A DNA stretch of 64,000 nt from Thinopyrum elongatum (taxonomy: Eukaryota > Streptophyta > Magnoliopsida > Poales > Poaceae): contig JAAAXO010000129.1 in assembly GCA_011799875.1 (NCBI GenBank), forward strand, positions 63,998 through 127,997, read 5' to 3'. Within the stretch, counting starts at the first letter, position 1. Each line of letters starts with the position of its first letter. The position numbers were made by a program, and so were the translations under genes. Shown here in pieces: positions 1-10,865 of the stretch. The notes under the pieces are model-generated. The model made no database searches and was not told where the DNA came from. It saw only the letters and a list, made by a program, of their open reading frames with translations.

Positions 1-1034
1 GTGGTCAATCAGGTGATGAAGGAGTGGGACGTCAGGAACCCTGCCATGACTGGATACTTCAATGCAGTGAGGAAATTAGAGAAAAAGTTTGAGGGATTGG
101 AGCTTCACCACATTCCCCGACTCTAAAATCAAGCAACTGACGATCTGGCAAAGATAGGTTCCACTCAGAAGCCCATCCCCAGCAAAGTGTTTTTAGAACA
201 CCTCCATTACCCGTTAGTACAGGAAGATCCTTCCACTGAAGAGCCTCCCCAGGCGAAAAGTCCTAGCGATCCTACTGAAATCAAGATACCTGCTGTTATT
301 GACTTGGTGATGGAGATCCTAGTAATCACCCTCGACTGGACAGTGCCATAAATCGCATATATACTCAGGAAGGAACTTCAAGAAGATGAAGTTGAAGCAA
401 GACAGATTGTCCGCAGATCCAAAGCATTCACAGTAATCAATGGGCAGCTTTATAGAGAGAGTGTCACCGGCGTCGCCCAACGATGCATTTCCCCAGAAGA
501 AGGTCGACTGATTCTGGACGAGATTCACTCGGGGACCTGTGGTCATCATGCATCCTCTTGGACAATTGTGGCCAAAGCATACCGAGCGGGATTTTACAGG
601 CCGCGTGCCAATGAAGCTGCAAAGGAAATTGTTCAGAAGTGCGAGGGATGCCAGTTCTACACAAACATGTCCCATAAACCTGCATCCGCCCTGAAGACCA
701 TTCCACTTGTCTGGCCGTTTGCTGTGTGGGGTTTGGACATGATTGGACCACTCAGAACCGGGAGAAGTGGCTTCACTCATTACTTGTCGCAGTCGACAAG
801 TTCACCAAGTGGATTGAATCCAAGCCTATCAAGAACCTAGACTCACGCACAGCCATCAAGTTTATAAAAAGAGTTGATATTCCGATATGGTGTTCCGCAC
901 AGTATTATCACAGACAACGGCTCAAACTTCGATTCGGAAGAATTCAGAGCATTCTGCGCTTCCCAGGGCACTCGGGTAGATTACGCATCCGTTGCGCACC
1001 CGCAGTCGAATGGGCAAGCTGAAAGAGCAAATGG
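1..1034 (+). pseudogene. Unit 0: Tat-Gypsy pol 3' part (second RNase H tail and integrase), truncated
   Basis: Remnant of a Tat-lineage Gypsy polyprotein, cut by the window edge on the left. Positions 1-160 encode the end of the second, archaeal-type RNase H ([18 protein letters not shown], then HHIPRL followed by an in-frame TAA near 124). Integrase follows from about 420. Its zinc-binding part includes CEGCQFY near 640, and its core has GLDMIGP (first Asp, near 736), TDNGSNF (second Asp, near 911) and NGQAERAN (catalytic Glu, codon 1021-1023). The match ends about ten bases after that Glu, so the C-terminal integrase domain, the polypurine tract and the 3' LTR are absent. Frameshifts occur near 780 and 880. 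Dual RNase H is known for Tat elements. The identification is firm, and the protein cannot be functional. Confidence 0.88.
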
Positions 1035-1493
1035 TTCAGTCATTTCTGTTGTTGGCATGCCAGCTGTTGTTGGTTCAGTCATTGCCAATGCATGAAATAT
1101 TAACGCAGTTTTGCCATCATAAGGGGACCGTGTCACAACTGATGAATTACTAAGTGTCACTATTTTGACCTCCTCTGTACCTAAGGATGACCCATATGTT
1201 CTCATAGTACCTCTAGGACAGGGGTCTGATGTGTGAGAGGGCACTGGTGCTACTCCCACGGATGTGAGTGCACGAAGATCATTTACTATGTAGGTCAACA
1301 ACGACGTCGTTGGACATGCCAAAAAATTTGAGCGAAGTAGGGAGATATGTGCAAGAAATGCCGGTGTTCTAACATCGACCGGGCCATTTTCGCCATCTGA
1401 TAAAGGCAAACCCTTGAGTAATGACTTAATAGAGAAAACAAATGGCAATTTTTCCAATGAACATTCATTTAAACACAACCAAAGTAAGCAATG
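1035..1493. repeat. Repeat A of the GRF block (unit 0)
   Basis: First of two paralogous ~400-bp segments in each GRF block; its partner (repeat B) lies at about 2620-3030. Shared landmarks are a CATCATAAGGGGACC string, GGGGTCTGATGTG, GTGAGTGCAC, the 14-bp palindrome CAACGACGTCGTTG and a CTTGAGTAATGACTTAATAG-like end. Both strands carry stretches of open frame. When I aligned A and B by hand in the longest antisense frame, differences fell about equally on all three codon positions, so I see no sign of a conserved exon. The repeat abuts the truncated integrase directly. Function unknown. Confidence 0.7.
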
Positions 1494-2569
1494 AAAGATG
1501 TCATTTACCACTTTTTATATGTACTTCCGTTTGGGACCCTAAAAGTGGATTTCTACATGTCGTGAAAGTGGTGTTCTCATTTTGGGACCCTAAAATAGAA
1601 CTTTCGATCAACTAAAAGGGGAGAATGAAGGTTAATTTTTTCACAAGTTAGTCGTGTAACGTGAATGAAAACCTCATATACTACTGGTACTAATCGTTGT
1701 TTTCAAAGTGAAAAATAGTACTGCTCGTCCTCAAGCTTTCTTCAGTGATGCCAAGTGCGACTCCTTTCCAAACCCTTTTGGCAAGATTGGATCAATTAAC
1801 CCATTTGAAACTTCCACGTGGGTCAGATTGAACTACGAAGTAAAACGCGAGAAATGGTTAAATCCTCCCCTATAAGGAATTCTTCTTGATTTATTTTTTG
1901 TTTGAATATTTAATATGGTAATTAGGTCTTTTTGGATTTCTGATATTGTAGGTATATGTGCAATCATGTTGGTGTTACAATTCATATGATCATTTTGAAC
2001 TAAATATGTATAGGCCAATGATTGTTGCTGGATTGCTTCGAGTATGATCTCTATTCTCTATGTGTTACACACTATTCTTAATGAATGGATGGAGTGAACT
2101 TTTGTTTGAATGACCACAGTAAACCCTGTTATAACTCGGCATACCACTTGTTACTGTAACTTGCCAAATTTAATCGGATGATATAACTTTAAACTAGTTG
2201 TGCCTTTCCTGGATTGTGATGAATTTTAGTTTGGCATTGGGATAGCTTTCATGTCTTATAATTTTCATTGTATCTCCACTACGTGCATGTTTCCTTCTTC
2301 ACGCTCTGTGTTTTAAGAAAAAATGTGTCCTTATATCAGGAGTTTGGGATCATTACAAGCTTGAATATTAGTTTTTTCAGTTTTCATAATGTACAATTTA
2401 TAAACTTCTATGATTAGTGACTACTGATAATGCATGTACACATCTCGAGAACTTCCTTGGAATACATCCTAACCTTTTTGTATTTGTTATCAGTAATTTA
2501 ACAGTTGATGCGAAGTCTACCAATATCCAGCTTCCACATGTGCCGCATGGTTAGGGTGGGATGCTAGGG
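1494..2569. other. AT-rich spacer between repeats A and B (unit 0)
   Basis: About 1.1 kb without a supportable gene. It holds a direct duplication of TTTGGGACCCTAAAA (1530-1544 and 1581-1595). The rest is AT-rich sequence present in every GRF block of the window. I looked for terminal inverted repeats and target duplications of a MITE and found none convincing. Confidence 0.55.
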
Positions 2570-3032
2570 CACCCACTATGGCCGAAATACTAAAAATGGG
2601 CATACCTTAAGCTAAATCCAACAGCACACTGTTTGCAAATAATGTTGGCTTGCCAGCTATTTGTGGTTCAATCATTACCAATGGATCAGATCTTAATGGA
2701 GTTTTTCCATCATAAGGGGACCATGTCACAGCTGATAAATCAAGAAATGTCACTGTTCAGGCCTCCCCTATACCTAAGGTTGACTCGTCTATTAGCATAT
2801 TACCTCTAGGATAGGGGTCTGATGTGCCATAAAGCATTGGTGCTACTTCCACGAATGTGAGTGCACCAAGATCATTTACTATGGATGTCAACAACGACGT
2901 CGTTGGAGATGCCAACAATTTGGAGCAAACTAAGGAGATAAGTGCCAGAAATACCAAAGGTCTAGCATCTACCAAGCCATTTTCACCGTCTAATAAAGGC
3001 ACACCCTTGAGTAATGACATAATAGATGATCA
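2570..3032. repeat. Repeat B of the GRF block (unit 0)
   Basis: Paralogue of repeat A in the same order: CATCATAAGGGGACC, GGGGTCTGATGTG, GTGAGTGCACCAAGATCATT, CAACGACGTCGTTG, CTTGAGTAATGACATAATAG. It lies just downstream (in gene sense) of GRF exon 2, so it would be intron 2 or 3' sequence of that gene. Open frames exist on both strands, but each is interrupted by stops shared among copies. By eye A and B are roughly three-quarters identical. No function can be assigned. Confidence 0.65.
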
Positions 3033-3077
3033 AATAATTAGTCCACAACATCCAATTAGCACAAGTTTGGCACATAC

Positions 3078-3414
3078 CTTCTCAGCACAAGCAAGGAACC
3101 TCCTGCCAGTAAGGATGCCCTCGAAAGCAACATGCCTCTCTGCTGTCTTCCTGTGTTCATAGCACAAAACAAGGACGTCAGTTGTAGTGCCCTGGAAATT
3201 GGAGTCATCCGTGGTAGCAGGGTCTGCACGTGCAAAGGAAAGCCAGAGACTTCGGAAGAAAACTTCAGATCATGCTCAACATAAAAACCCCCAAATCCAA
3301 ACCCTAACCCTAACCCTAGCTCTGGCAACTCACCTTGATGATGTTGTCGTCTGAAGCTGAGTTGGCGTACTTGTAAGAATTCTCGTTGTTGTCGTCATCA
3401 GTCCAGGACACCAT
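3078..3414 (-). pseudogene. GRF-type zinc-finger gene fragment, exons 1-2 (unit 0)
   Basis: Two exons on the minus strand. Exon 1 (3414-3334, 27 codons) starts MVSWTDDDNNENSYKY and ends at a good donor (GTGAGT). The 110-bp intron carries a telo-box and ends at a CACGTGCAG acceptor. Exon 2 (3223-3078) encodes ...VLVLCYEHGKTAERH... then GILTGRRFLACAEK and ends at a GTATG donor. A Cys/His pair followed by TGRRF-x2-C resembles the GRF zinc finger, a nucleic-acid-binding module. The remaining ligand-bearing exon and the rest of the protein are missing, so this is a fragment. Unit 0 also lacks one base at the start of exon 2. Nothing shows whether it is expressed. Confidence 0.6.
3299..3319. promoter_or_regulatory. 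Telo-box cluster in GRF intron 1 (unit 0)
   Basis: AAACCCTAA followed by two further CCCTAA-type repeats, just inside intron 1 of the GRF fragment. AAACCCTAA is the plant telo-box, known from promoters and first introns of many growth-related genes. The same motif recurs in the other GRF blocks (near 24322, 34434, 45742, 52080 and 62165) and is degraded near 47195. Its role here is inferred only from motif and place. Confidence 0.5.
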
Positions 3415-4636
3415 GGTGATGCGGCGGCGATCGGAGATGTGGGAGGGGGCGGCAGCGGCGAACGAGTGGGAGCAGAGAGGGAGAAGTCGAGCGAGAGAGA
3501 ATGAGGGCTGGGGGTGGGCATGTACCAATTCTGGGGGTTTGACAGTAGCGGCTCGAGCCGGCCCGGCGCACGGCGTCTGATGCCGTCTAACTGCTCGGAC
3601 GGATGAACATGCCACCACGTTGACAAAAGCGGGTCCCACCTGTCATAATCCTAATTAAAACAGCCGAACCGAGTGACTAGTGTTTTTTTGCAAAAACAAT
3701 AGCCTGGGAATTAGTGTTTTGGGCACAAGACCGTCGAATTGTAGTTCCTGCAAACCTAGCCTTCAATGTCTATGTTCTTTGCAATTCACTAGTTGGCAAG
3801 GATTCACCAATGGTCGCCATGCGTTTGAGTTCTCCTTGTGCATGCATATGTGACCAGTGACCATGCATATATGTGTATCACACGTTACTAATACTTCCAG
3901 TTCAAAAAAAGTTACGCTTTTAGTCAATCTGTCGGTCTCCAGCTATGTACGCGTGTGTGTTTGGCACTTTTGGCGGGAGTATGGGTATCTAATTTGATTA
4001 CTCCGTCATTTTTTTCTCGCATGCAACAAATATTAAATCAGGGCATTTACGGTAGATTGTTCCAGTCCCCCTTTCTTTTTTCTTATAGAGGGAAAGCCAT
4101 CAGGCATGTTTTATTGATCAGGCCAAATGGCCATGTCATTTATTCAGCTCGCTTAAAGAAATTTGGGGGGGGGGGTGGGGGGTGGGGTGGGGGGGTAAAT
4201 CGACCAAATTACATAGAATATCATGCTATAGTGTGCGCTGTATCGTTGGCTCCCTCGGCAACGCTAAGAACTCCATAGTTCCTATCATGCCCCGTCGTGC
4301 AAAAACTTACATTACCTTTGGTTTTCTTTTGCAATTCAAATTACTCGCTCTGGCCCTTGATGAATCAAATCACAAAGATTTGTTCGCTTCCACATAAAAG
4401 AATCAAATCATACAACATAACATAATTAAAAGGGGAGTATGGCCCCCGCACCTCCACTCCGTTAATCCCCTTCACACCATAGACCTCCCTCCGAATGGTT
4501 TTTACTGTTGGTTTTGTCCAATTTCCTTCCCAATTCTTCCCATGATTTTTTTCTCCGCACAAAGCGTTTTTCTCTTTCCCTTCTTCTGGCCCTTGATGAA
4601 TCAAAATCACAGAGATTAGTTCGCCTCGCATACAGG
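3415..4636 (-). promoter_or_regulatory. GRF fragment leader and upstream region (unit 0)
   Basis: Sequence upstream of GRF exon 1. It begins with a C/T-rich leader when read on the minus strand, as in many grass 5' UTRs. It then contains a long G tract (about 4168-4196, broken by T) that varies in length between copies. I could not place a convincing TATA box. From about 4060 onward this copy differs from the matching stretches of units 1-3 and belongs to a different variant (called y0 here). The Tekay element is inserted at its far end. Confidence 0.4.
4632..4636. repeat. Tekay target-site duplication, left copy
   Basis: ACAGG directly before the left LTR end. The right copy is AAAGG at 15622-15626, and the empty site in units 1 and 2 reads AAAGG. 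One mismatch, by mutation or read error. A 5-bp duplication is normal for Gypsy integrases. Confidence 0.75.
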
Positions 4637-7426
4637 TGTAGCGACCCGACCCGAATGGATCGAATCTCTGTGTTCAAGTGTCATCCTGGATCGGTAGGCT
4701 GACACACGACAGTACTTGAGGGATTTATAACTAGTGCATGCACACCTTCATTACATCGAATGTACTCACAAGAGTAACTGCTTAGCACGTACAATATGGC
4801 TTAAGGCCATCTAATTATAAATAACACCGGAAGGTGAATAAAAGATCCCACAACTCAACGTGGTGACAAAGTGAGCCTCAGGTAGATCAGGTACAACGAC
4901 CTAGCACACTTACTCTTCGTCTGAAAAGTCTGCAACATGAGTACGTTGCGCACCGCAACCAACCGGTGCAGCACATTCGGCATAATGGCTGGCAATATAA
5001 CCCGCTAGAGCAATGACAGAATAATTGCTAATACTACATGCATATTTGGCTGGTGGAAAAGCTCTAGTGTTATACTGTTTTGCGAAAGACCAATTTTTTC
5101 CCTACACAAAGGAATATATTTTATTTAACTATCATGGTGTGTTGTTGAACATTGAGAAGTAACCCCCTCTCAATCCCAATTAAAAGTAATTATTAATCCC
5201 AACAATTAATTTAGAGTGATGGGATTCATATGATGATCCAAGAACCAGATACTCAAGATGTCCATAACCGGGGACACGGCTAATCATGACTAGTTTGTAC
5301 ACTCTGCAGAGGTTTGTGCACTTTTCCCCACAAGACTCGATCTCCTCATTGGATTTCTCGCACTACATGGTGTTTGAAGAACGGATGACCCGAGACACAG
5401 TCTTTCAGAAACATTTACTCTTTACTCTGGGTAGACAGTTACACCTACTTTCCCCTACATCTGCTAGCCTACCACTGAAAGAGTCATGTAACATACTCAA
5501 CTATGATAGAGCCCATAATAGCTTGTGCTGCACACGGAAGTTTCTAGCATGAATAATCTTATGATCCCTTTGAGCCTGGGTGGCGGACCGTAGGAGATCA
5601 CACGGTATATCCCCGGGATCTCCTAGGACACACACTGGTTAATATCCCCGGTGCCCAAACAAGCAATCCACCCAGATGTGTATTAAGTTGCCACCTTAAG
5701 TTGAACCATTAATTAAAATCTCACATCTGTCATGGATACACTCAAAAAACCCAATCCACGTCTACGAGCATGCCATGGCAACATAAGCATAGCGTGGAAG
5801 TAACTCCCAGGGTTTGTTATTAAAAGGGCAATAGGTTTCTACCTCATCATCTACTTCCCAGTACCCACAAGTTAATCACATCCTAATCATGCAATATTTG
5901 AGGGTCGAAACTAATGCATAAAAACTGGGTAACGAAGAAGTATGATCAATGTGTTACTTGCCTTGCTGACGATCTGCAAATCCTAGAGACTCGTTAGCAC
6001 GCTTCGCACTCCCGGGTACTCTATCGCAAACAAACAATAGCATACATAAGCAATCAAGCGAAGATGCACGGTAAAACCCAAATGAGAAGACCTAACCAGA
6101 AAGTTCAACTGAAGAACTCCGGTTTGCAAAAAGAATCGAATCAAACGGAGCAACGAAACTCAAACTGCGAAAGAAACAAGCTTCGATTACTAATCTGGAC
6201 TAAAGTCAAATTTTACAGTAGCAAAAACTTGTTTAAGTTGGTTAAACAGAAGGGCTTCGAGACGAAGATCTAGGCGCTTGAATCGCCTGATTCCGCAAAC
6301 GAGCGAAAGTTATACTAAACACAAAATCGGATCAGAAATCGCGATCGAAAATAATCGCGGAAAATCCGAGAAAAAGAAAACTAACGAACAGGCTAACGAA
6401 CGAACGTTCGCTGTCTGCGGTTAAACGGTGAAAACCGTTCGTTAAAACAGAACATACGACGAACGTCCGCTAAATAACTAAACCGACGGAAAACCGATCT
6501 AAAAAAGAATAAACCGGTATTTAAAAAAAACCGAACCTAGATCTAGGGTTTAAACAAAACCGATCGGTTTTTTTCTCACGAAACCGAGCGGCGGCGGCGG
6601 GATTCCGGCGAGGCTCCGCGGGGCGGGCGGCGGCAGCGCGCGGGCGGCGTGTGGGGCGCGCGTGCGCGGCGCCGCGCGGAGTGCGGCGGCGGCGGGCGGC
6701 GGACGCGGCGGCCTGGGAGCGAGGCGCGCGGCGGCGCGGCGATGGGCAGGCGGCGGCGGGCCGGCGGCGGCGGCTTGGGGCTCCAGGGGGCGCCCGCGGT
6801 CGGCTTTTTAAGGGGGAAGGGTGGGTCTTGGGCGAGGGGGCGACGGGGCGGAGTGCGCGGCGGCGGCGGACTCCGGGAGGAAAGGCGCGGCGAGGCTGCT
6901 GGGCCGGCTGGCTTCGGCCCAGTTCGGTCCGCGCGGATTTTTTTTTTTAAATAATTCCGCGCAGAAAAAAACAAATAAAAGAAATACTAAACGGACTCCA
7001 AAATTCCCGAAATAATTTTCCCCGTCCTCTAAAAATCTCCCGACAAGGTAATCATTTATTTGGGACTCTAATGCAATTTGAAAAATGCATATTTTTTTTC
7101 TAATCCAAATAAAATTGCAATAAAAATCCAAATAATATTTATTTGATTTTAATAATTTTTCCTCCATATTCCATTTATTTTGGAGAAGTCATATTATCTC
7201 TCTCTATATTTTTAATATGAAATATTTTCGGAGAGAAAAATAGTTAACCAAATTGATCCCTGTTTCAATTTTGAGAAAATTCAAATTGAAAACGGTGAAA
7301 TCCCCAACTCTCTCCGTGGGTCCTTGAGTTGCTTAGAATTTTCGAGCGGCAAACGAAATGCAATAAATATGATATGCATGGATGACGCTATGTATACAAT
7401 TCCAAATTAAAATTTGGGATGTTACA
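4637..7426 (-). repeat. Tekay 3' LTR
   Basis: 2,790 bp, the 3' LTR in element sense because the polyprotein runs on the minus strand. It begins TGTAGCGACCC and ends GGATGTTACA on the plus strand, giving the TG...CA termini. It matches 12847-15621 along its whole length, with many small indels. It contains a CGG-rich tract at about 6585-6950. The long G/C-biased open frames across that tract are composition artefacts. Confidence 0.92.
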
Positions 7427-7440
7427 AACCTACTCCCTTA
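7427..7440 (-). promoter_or_regulatory. Tekay polypurine tract
   Basis: Read on the minus strand this is AAGGGAGTAGGTT immediately before the TGTAAC start of the 3' LTR. Polypurine tracts prime plus-strand DNA synthesis. Position and composition are as expected for Tekay elements. Confidence 0.75.
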
Positions 7441-7700
7441 AGATGAATCTCGCCCTCGAGATTCGGTTGGCTAGAGAAATAGGTGTGGGTGGCTCTCTTC
7501 CGGAGTGCTCTTTCTCTCGCCTCCACGTGCTTCATCTTCGTATGTGACTCCACTGAACTTTGCAAAACTTGATAACTTTGTTGCGTGTAACTCGGCTGGC
7601 AAACTCGCTCGAACTTGACGGGTTTCTCCTCGTAGTATTAGATCACTTCCAATTGAATTGCTTCTAGGGGCACTGTATCTCTTAGAGAAATATCAAGCCA
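7436..7700 (-). pseudogene. Tekay chromodomain (polyprotein C-terminus)
   Basis: On the minus strand, two overlapping frames give KVQWSH, a Trp-Arg-Arg-Glu region, then SSQPNLEGEIHLKG before the polypurine tract. The VQWSH...TW.RE pattern is the second half of the integrase-linked chromodomain of chromoviruses, which guides insertion to modified histones. A frameshift splits it, and the N-terminal aromatic residues are not clear. Confidence 0.65.
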
Positions 7701-7989
7701 TCTCCGCATGGCACTTCTTCAACTGGGAAACGTGAACACATCATGAACTCCTGACAGTCCCTCGGGCATCCAACTTGTAGGCACTTCACCCATACGTTCC
7801 ATACTCGGTATGGTCCTACAAACCTCGGGGCTAACTTTCCTTTAACTCCAAAACGTTTCACTCCTCGTAGGGTGATACTCGTAGATATGCTCTGTCTCCG
7901 ACTTCATAGGTTACCTCCTTGCGTTTTGGGTCGGCATAACTCTTCTGTCTGGACTGGGCTACTTTCAGTCTATCTCGAATCAGCTAACC

Positions 7990-8790
7990 TTCTCTTCGGA
8001 TTCCTAATCAAATCCGGTCCAAACAACTGACGGTCCTCCAACTTCATCCCACATCAACGGTGTTCTGCACCTCCTTCCATACAAAGCCTCGAAAGGTGCA
8101 TCTTCAAACTGGCTTGGTAGCTGTTTTGTATGAGAACTCCGCGTGGGCAGAATTGTCATCCCAACAGATCCATAATCTAGCGCACAAGCTCTTAACATGT
8201 CCTCCAGGATCTGATTGACTCTCTCTCGTCTGTCCATTCTGTCTGCGGATGAAAAGCTATACTAAACTCTAGCCTGGTTTCCCATTGTCTGGTGTAGTTT
8301 GGCGACAAAACTTTGAAGTAAACTGGGTTCCTCTATCTGATACGATGGTCCTCGGAACTCCGTGCAGACATACGATCCTGGTCATATATATCTTGGCCAA
8401 CTTCGCACTCGTATATGTGGTTTTCACTGGGATAAAGTGAGCTACTTTGGTCAACCGATCCCACTACTACCCAGATAGAATCATATCCTGATCGGGTCCT
8501 GGGTAATCCGGTGATGAAATCCATGCCAAGCTTATCCCACTTCCATTCGGGTATTGGCATAGGCTTAGCAATCCTGCGGGCTTCTGATGCTCTGCCTTCA
8601 CTCTCTGACATACATCACATACGGCTACATACTCAGCAATATCCCTCTTCATACCCGTCCACCAGAAACGCTCTTTTAAGTCCAAATACATCTTGGTGTT
8701 TCCGGGGTGTATCGAGTATGGCGAGTCATGAGCCTCCTGTAGTATCAACTTCCTGATCTCGGCATTATGGGTACATACACACGGTCCTCA
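7990..8790 (-). pseudogene. Tekay integrase
   Basis: Minus-strand integrase. The zinc-binding domain (about 8570-8730) shows SIHPGNTKMYLDLKERFWW followed by CDVCQRVKAEHQKPAGLL, completing an HHCC site. The core includes KLGMDFITGLPRTRSGYDSI (first catalytic Asp, near 8510) and IVSDRGTQFTSKF (second Asp, near 8340), then a distal part at 8237-8004 with FEALYGRRCRTPL. Frames change several times through one-base indels. Integrase inserts the element cDNA into host DNA. Confidence 0.82.
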
Positions 8791-9079
8791 ACCCATAAGG
8801 TGTCGTGCTCATCTTCACGAAAACCTTTGGCTTTTCTTTGCGCATTCTATCCTTTATCTCGGCAATTTCTTTGTCCTCTTTCTGAGCTTCTCGAATCCTT
8901 CCCATAATGTTGACTGAACTTCCATAACTGCGACAAAACCTCTAGGGACTATCCCCAAACGAAACTCCCTGAGATCTTCGGATAACCCCTTTGGTAAACC
9001 TCCGCTTTTGGAGGTATTGACAACTAACTCTTCCGGCTCAAAGCGTCTGCTACGACATTGGCTTTTCCTGGATGATAAT

Positions 9080-10310
9080 GCAACTTCATATCATAATCCT
9101 TTATAAGTTCCAACCATCTCCTCTGCCTGAGGTTCAGCTCCTTCTGAGTGAAATATACTTCAAGCTCTTGTGATCCGTGTACACATCACAACGATTCCAA
9201 TAAGAAATGTCTCCAAGTCTTAAGTGCATGACTACAGCTGCTACCTCCAAGTCATGCGTGGCATAATTCAACTCATGCGGCCGAAGCTGACGTGGGATAT
9301 GAAACAACTCTTCCTTCCTGCATAGTACTCCTCCCAGTCCTAAGCAGAACCGTCGCAATACACTTGGAAATCCTTGCGTATATCTGGCAGAATCAGAACT
9401 GGGGCTGTAACCAAACTCGTTTCTTCAGTTCCTGAAAACTTGCCTCACATTCATCTGTCCATTTGAACTTAGTGTCCTTCTTCAGTAACTCCGTCATAGG
9501 CTTCGCAATCTTAGAAAAATTCTCGATAAATCTCCGATAATATCCTGCAAGTCCAAGAAAACTGCGGATCTCCCCTACTGAGGTGGGGTGCCAACCACTC
9601 AGTGACGACTGAACCTTAGTGGGGTCTACTGCTATAACCTTCGCCCGATATAACATGTCCAAGAATCCAACTTCCTTCAACCAAAACTCAACATTTGCTG
9701 AACTTGGCATACAACTGATGTTCCCTGAGCTTCTCGAGAACTAAACGCAGATGCTCCTTGTGCTCCTCTTCATTCTTTGAGTATACCAAGATATCATCAA
9801 TGAACACCACGACAAACTTATCCAAGAACTCCATGAACACCTTGTTCATCATACTCATGAATAGGCAGGGGCATTAGTCAATCCAAATGACATAACTGTG
9901 TACTCATATAGCCCATACCGGTGGTGAAGGCTGTCTTAGGTATATCCTGTTCTCGGATCTTCAGCTGGTGATACCCTGATCTCAGATCGATCTTGGAGAA
10001 CACTTTAGCTCCTTGCAACTGATCAAACAAATCATTAATCATTGGCAGTGGGTACTTGTTCTTAATCGTCACTTCATTCAATGCGCGATAATCAACAACC
10101 TTCTCAAGGATCCATCCTTCTCTCAACTAAGAGCACTGGGCTCCCCACGGTGATGAATCGTCGAATGTAACCTTTTCTCCAATAATTCCTTGATCTGCTT
10201 CTTAATCTCCTCCAGATCATTTGCGGGCATCCGGTATGGTCTCTTTGATATTGGTCCGGTGCCTGGCAACAACTCTATCAAGAATTCAATGTCTCGATCC
10301 GCCGGCATGC
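9080..10310 (-). pseudogene. Tekay reverse transcriptase and RNase H
   Basis: Minus strand. RT begins near 10300 (FLIELLPGTGPISKRPYRM), continues with [17 protein letters not shown] and [13 protein letters not shown] near 9960-10080, and reaches the catalytic [18 protein letters not shown] at about 9740-9800. The thumb and connection include SSLSGWHPTSVGEIRSFLGL near 9580. RNase H (about 9358-9134) shows SRQLRPHEL-type spacing as PRQLRPHELNYATHDLEVAA and [13 protein letters not shown]. Order RT then RNase H then integrase is that of Ty3/Gypsy. Multiple frameshifts; not functional as written. Confidence 0.88.
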
Positions 10311-10658
10311 CTGGTAACTCCTCTGGAATACATCCGGGAAATCTTTCACAATAGGCACCTCCTCCTGAACAACTCCGTGAGAGAATTTACTTGCTCCTTC
10401 TAGGCACATGCCTAGATACATACTTGATCCTTTTTCCCTCCGGGGTGGTAAGCGAAATCGACTTACTCGCACAATCGATGCTTCCTCCATACATCGATAG
10501 CCAATCCATGCCTAGTATCACATCCAATCCTTGTGACTTCAAAACTATCAGGTCTGAGGGGAAAACATGACTTCCAATGATCATGGCATCTGAAAACATC
10601 CTTGTCTTGCCATATACTCCGCACCGGGTGATCTTACTAACATGGGTGTCCTAAGTAC

Positions 10659-10865
10659 CTAGTGGGCACTTAACTTATCCCCGAATCCCCTTGATATGTA
10701 TGAATGCGATGCACCAGTATCGAAAAGAACAATTGCAATAAAAGACTTAACCAAAAACTTACCGATAACTGCATCAGGCTGCTCCTCAACCTCCTCCACG
10801 TTCACGTGGTTCACTTTGTCCTCGGTGTGAATGGATTGGGCTTCTTCCAGCGCTTCCATTACCAT
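10659..10865 (-). pseudogene. Tekay aspartic protease
   Basis: Minus-strand frame with VLFDTGASHSYIS, the DTGAS active site of retroviral-type aspartic proteases, between the gag zinc knuckle and RT. It would process the Gag-Pol precursor. The flap region is followed at 10599-10387 by GLDVILGMDWL, the conserved C-terminal part of Gypsy proteases, in a shifted frame. Confidence 0.82.

Noticed and set aside
981..1511. 176-codon minus-strand frame through repeat A into integrase (also 53891-54421 on plus)
   Set aside because: It crosses the fusion point of two unrelated sequences and is antisense to integrase. No codon-position bias between A and B.
1530..1595. Doubled GGGACCCTAAA motif as MITE or Mutator terminal repeats
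   Set aside because: The copies are direct, not inverted, 51 bp apart, and no target duplication is visible.
3299..3319. CCCTAA repeats as an interstitial telomere or chromosome end
   Set aside because: Only about three units, always in the same place in GRF intron 1. Better read as a telo-box.
4168..4196. G-tract frames encoding poly-Gly (ORF 3955-4278)
   Set aside because: The tract length differs between copies and is a homopolymer error hotspot in GRF upstream sequence.
6576..7015. Several 64-132-codon Arg/Gly/Pro/Ala-rich frames on both strands (also 14815-15203)
   Set aside because: They overlap in many frames inside the CGG-rich LTR tract. This is a composition effect.
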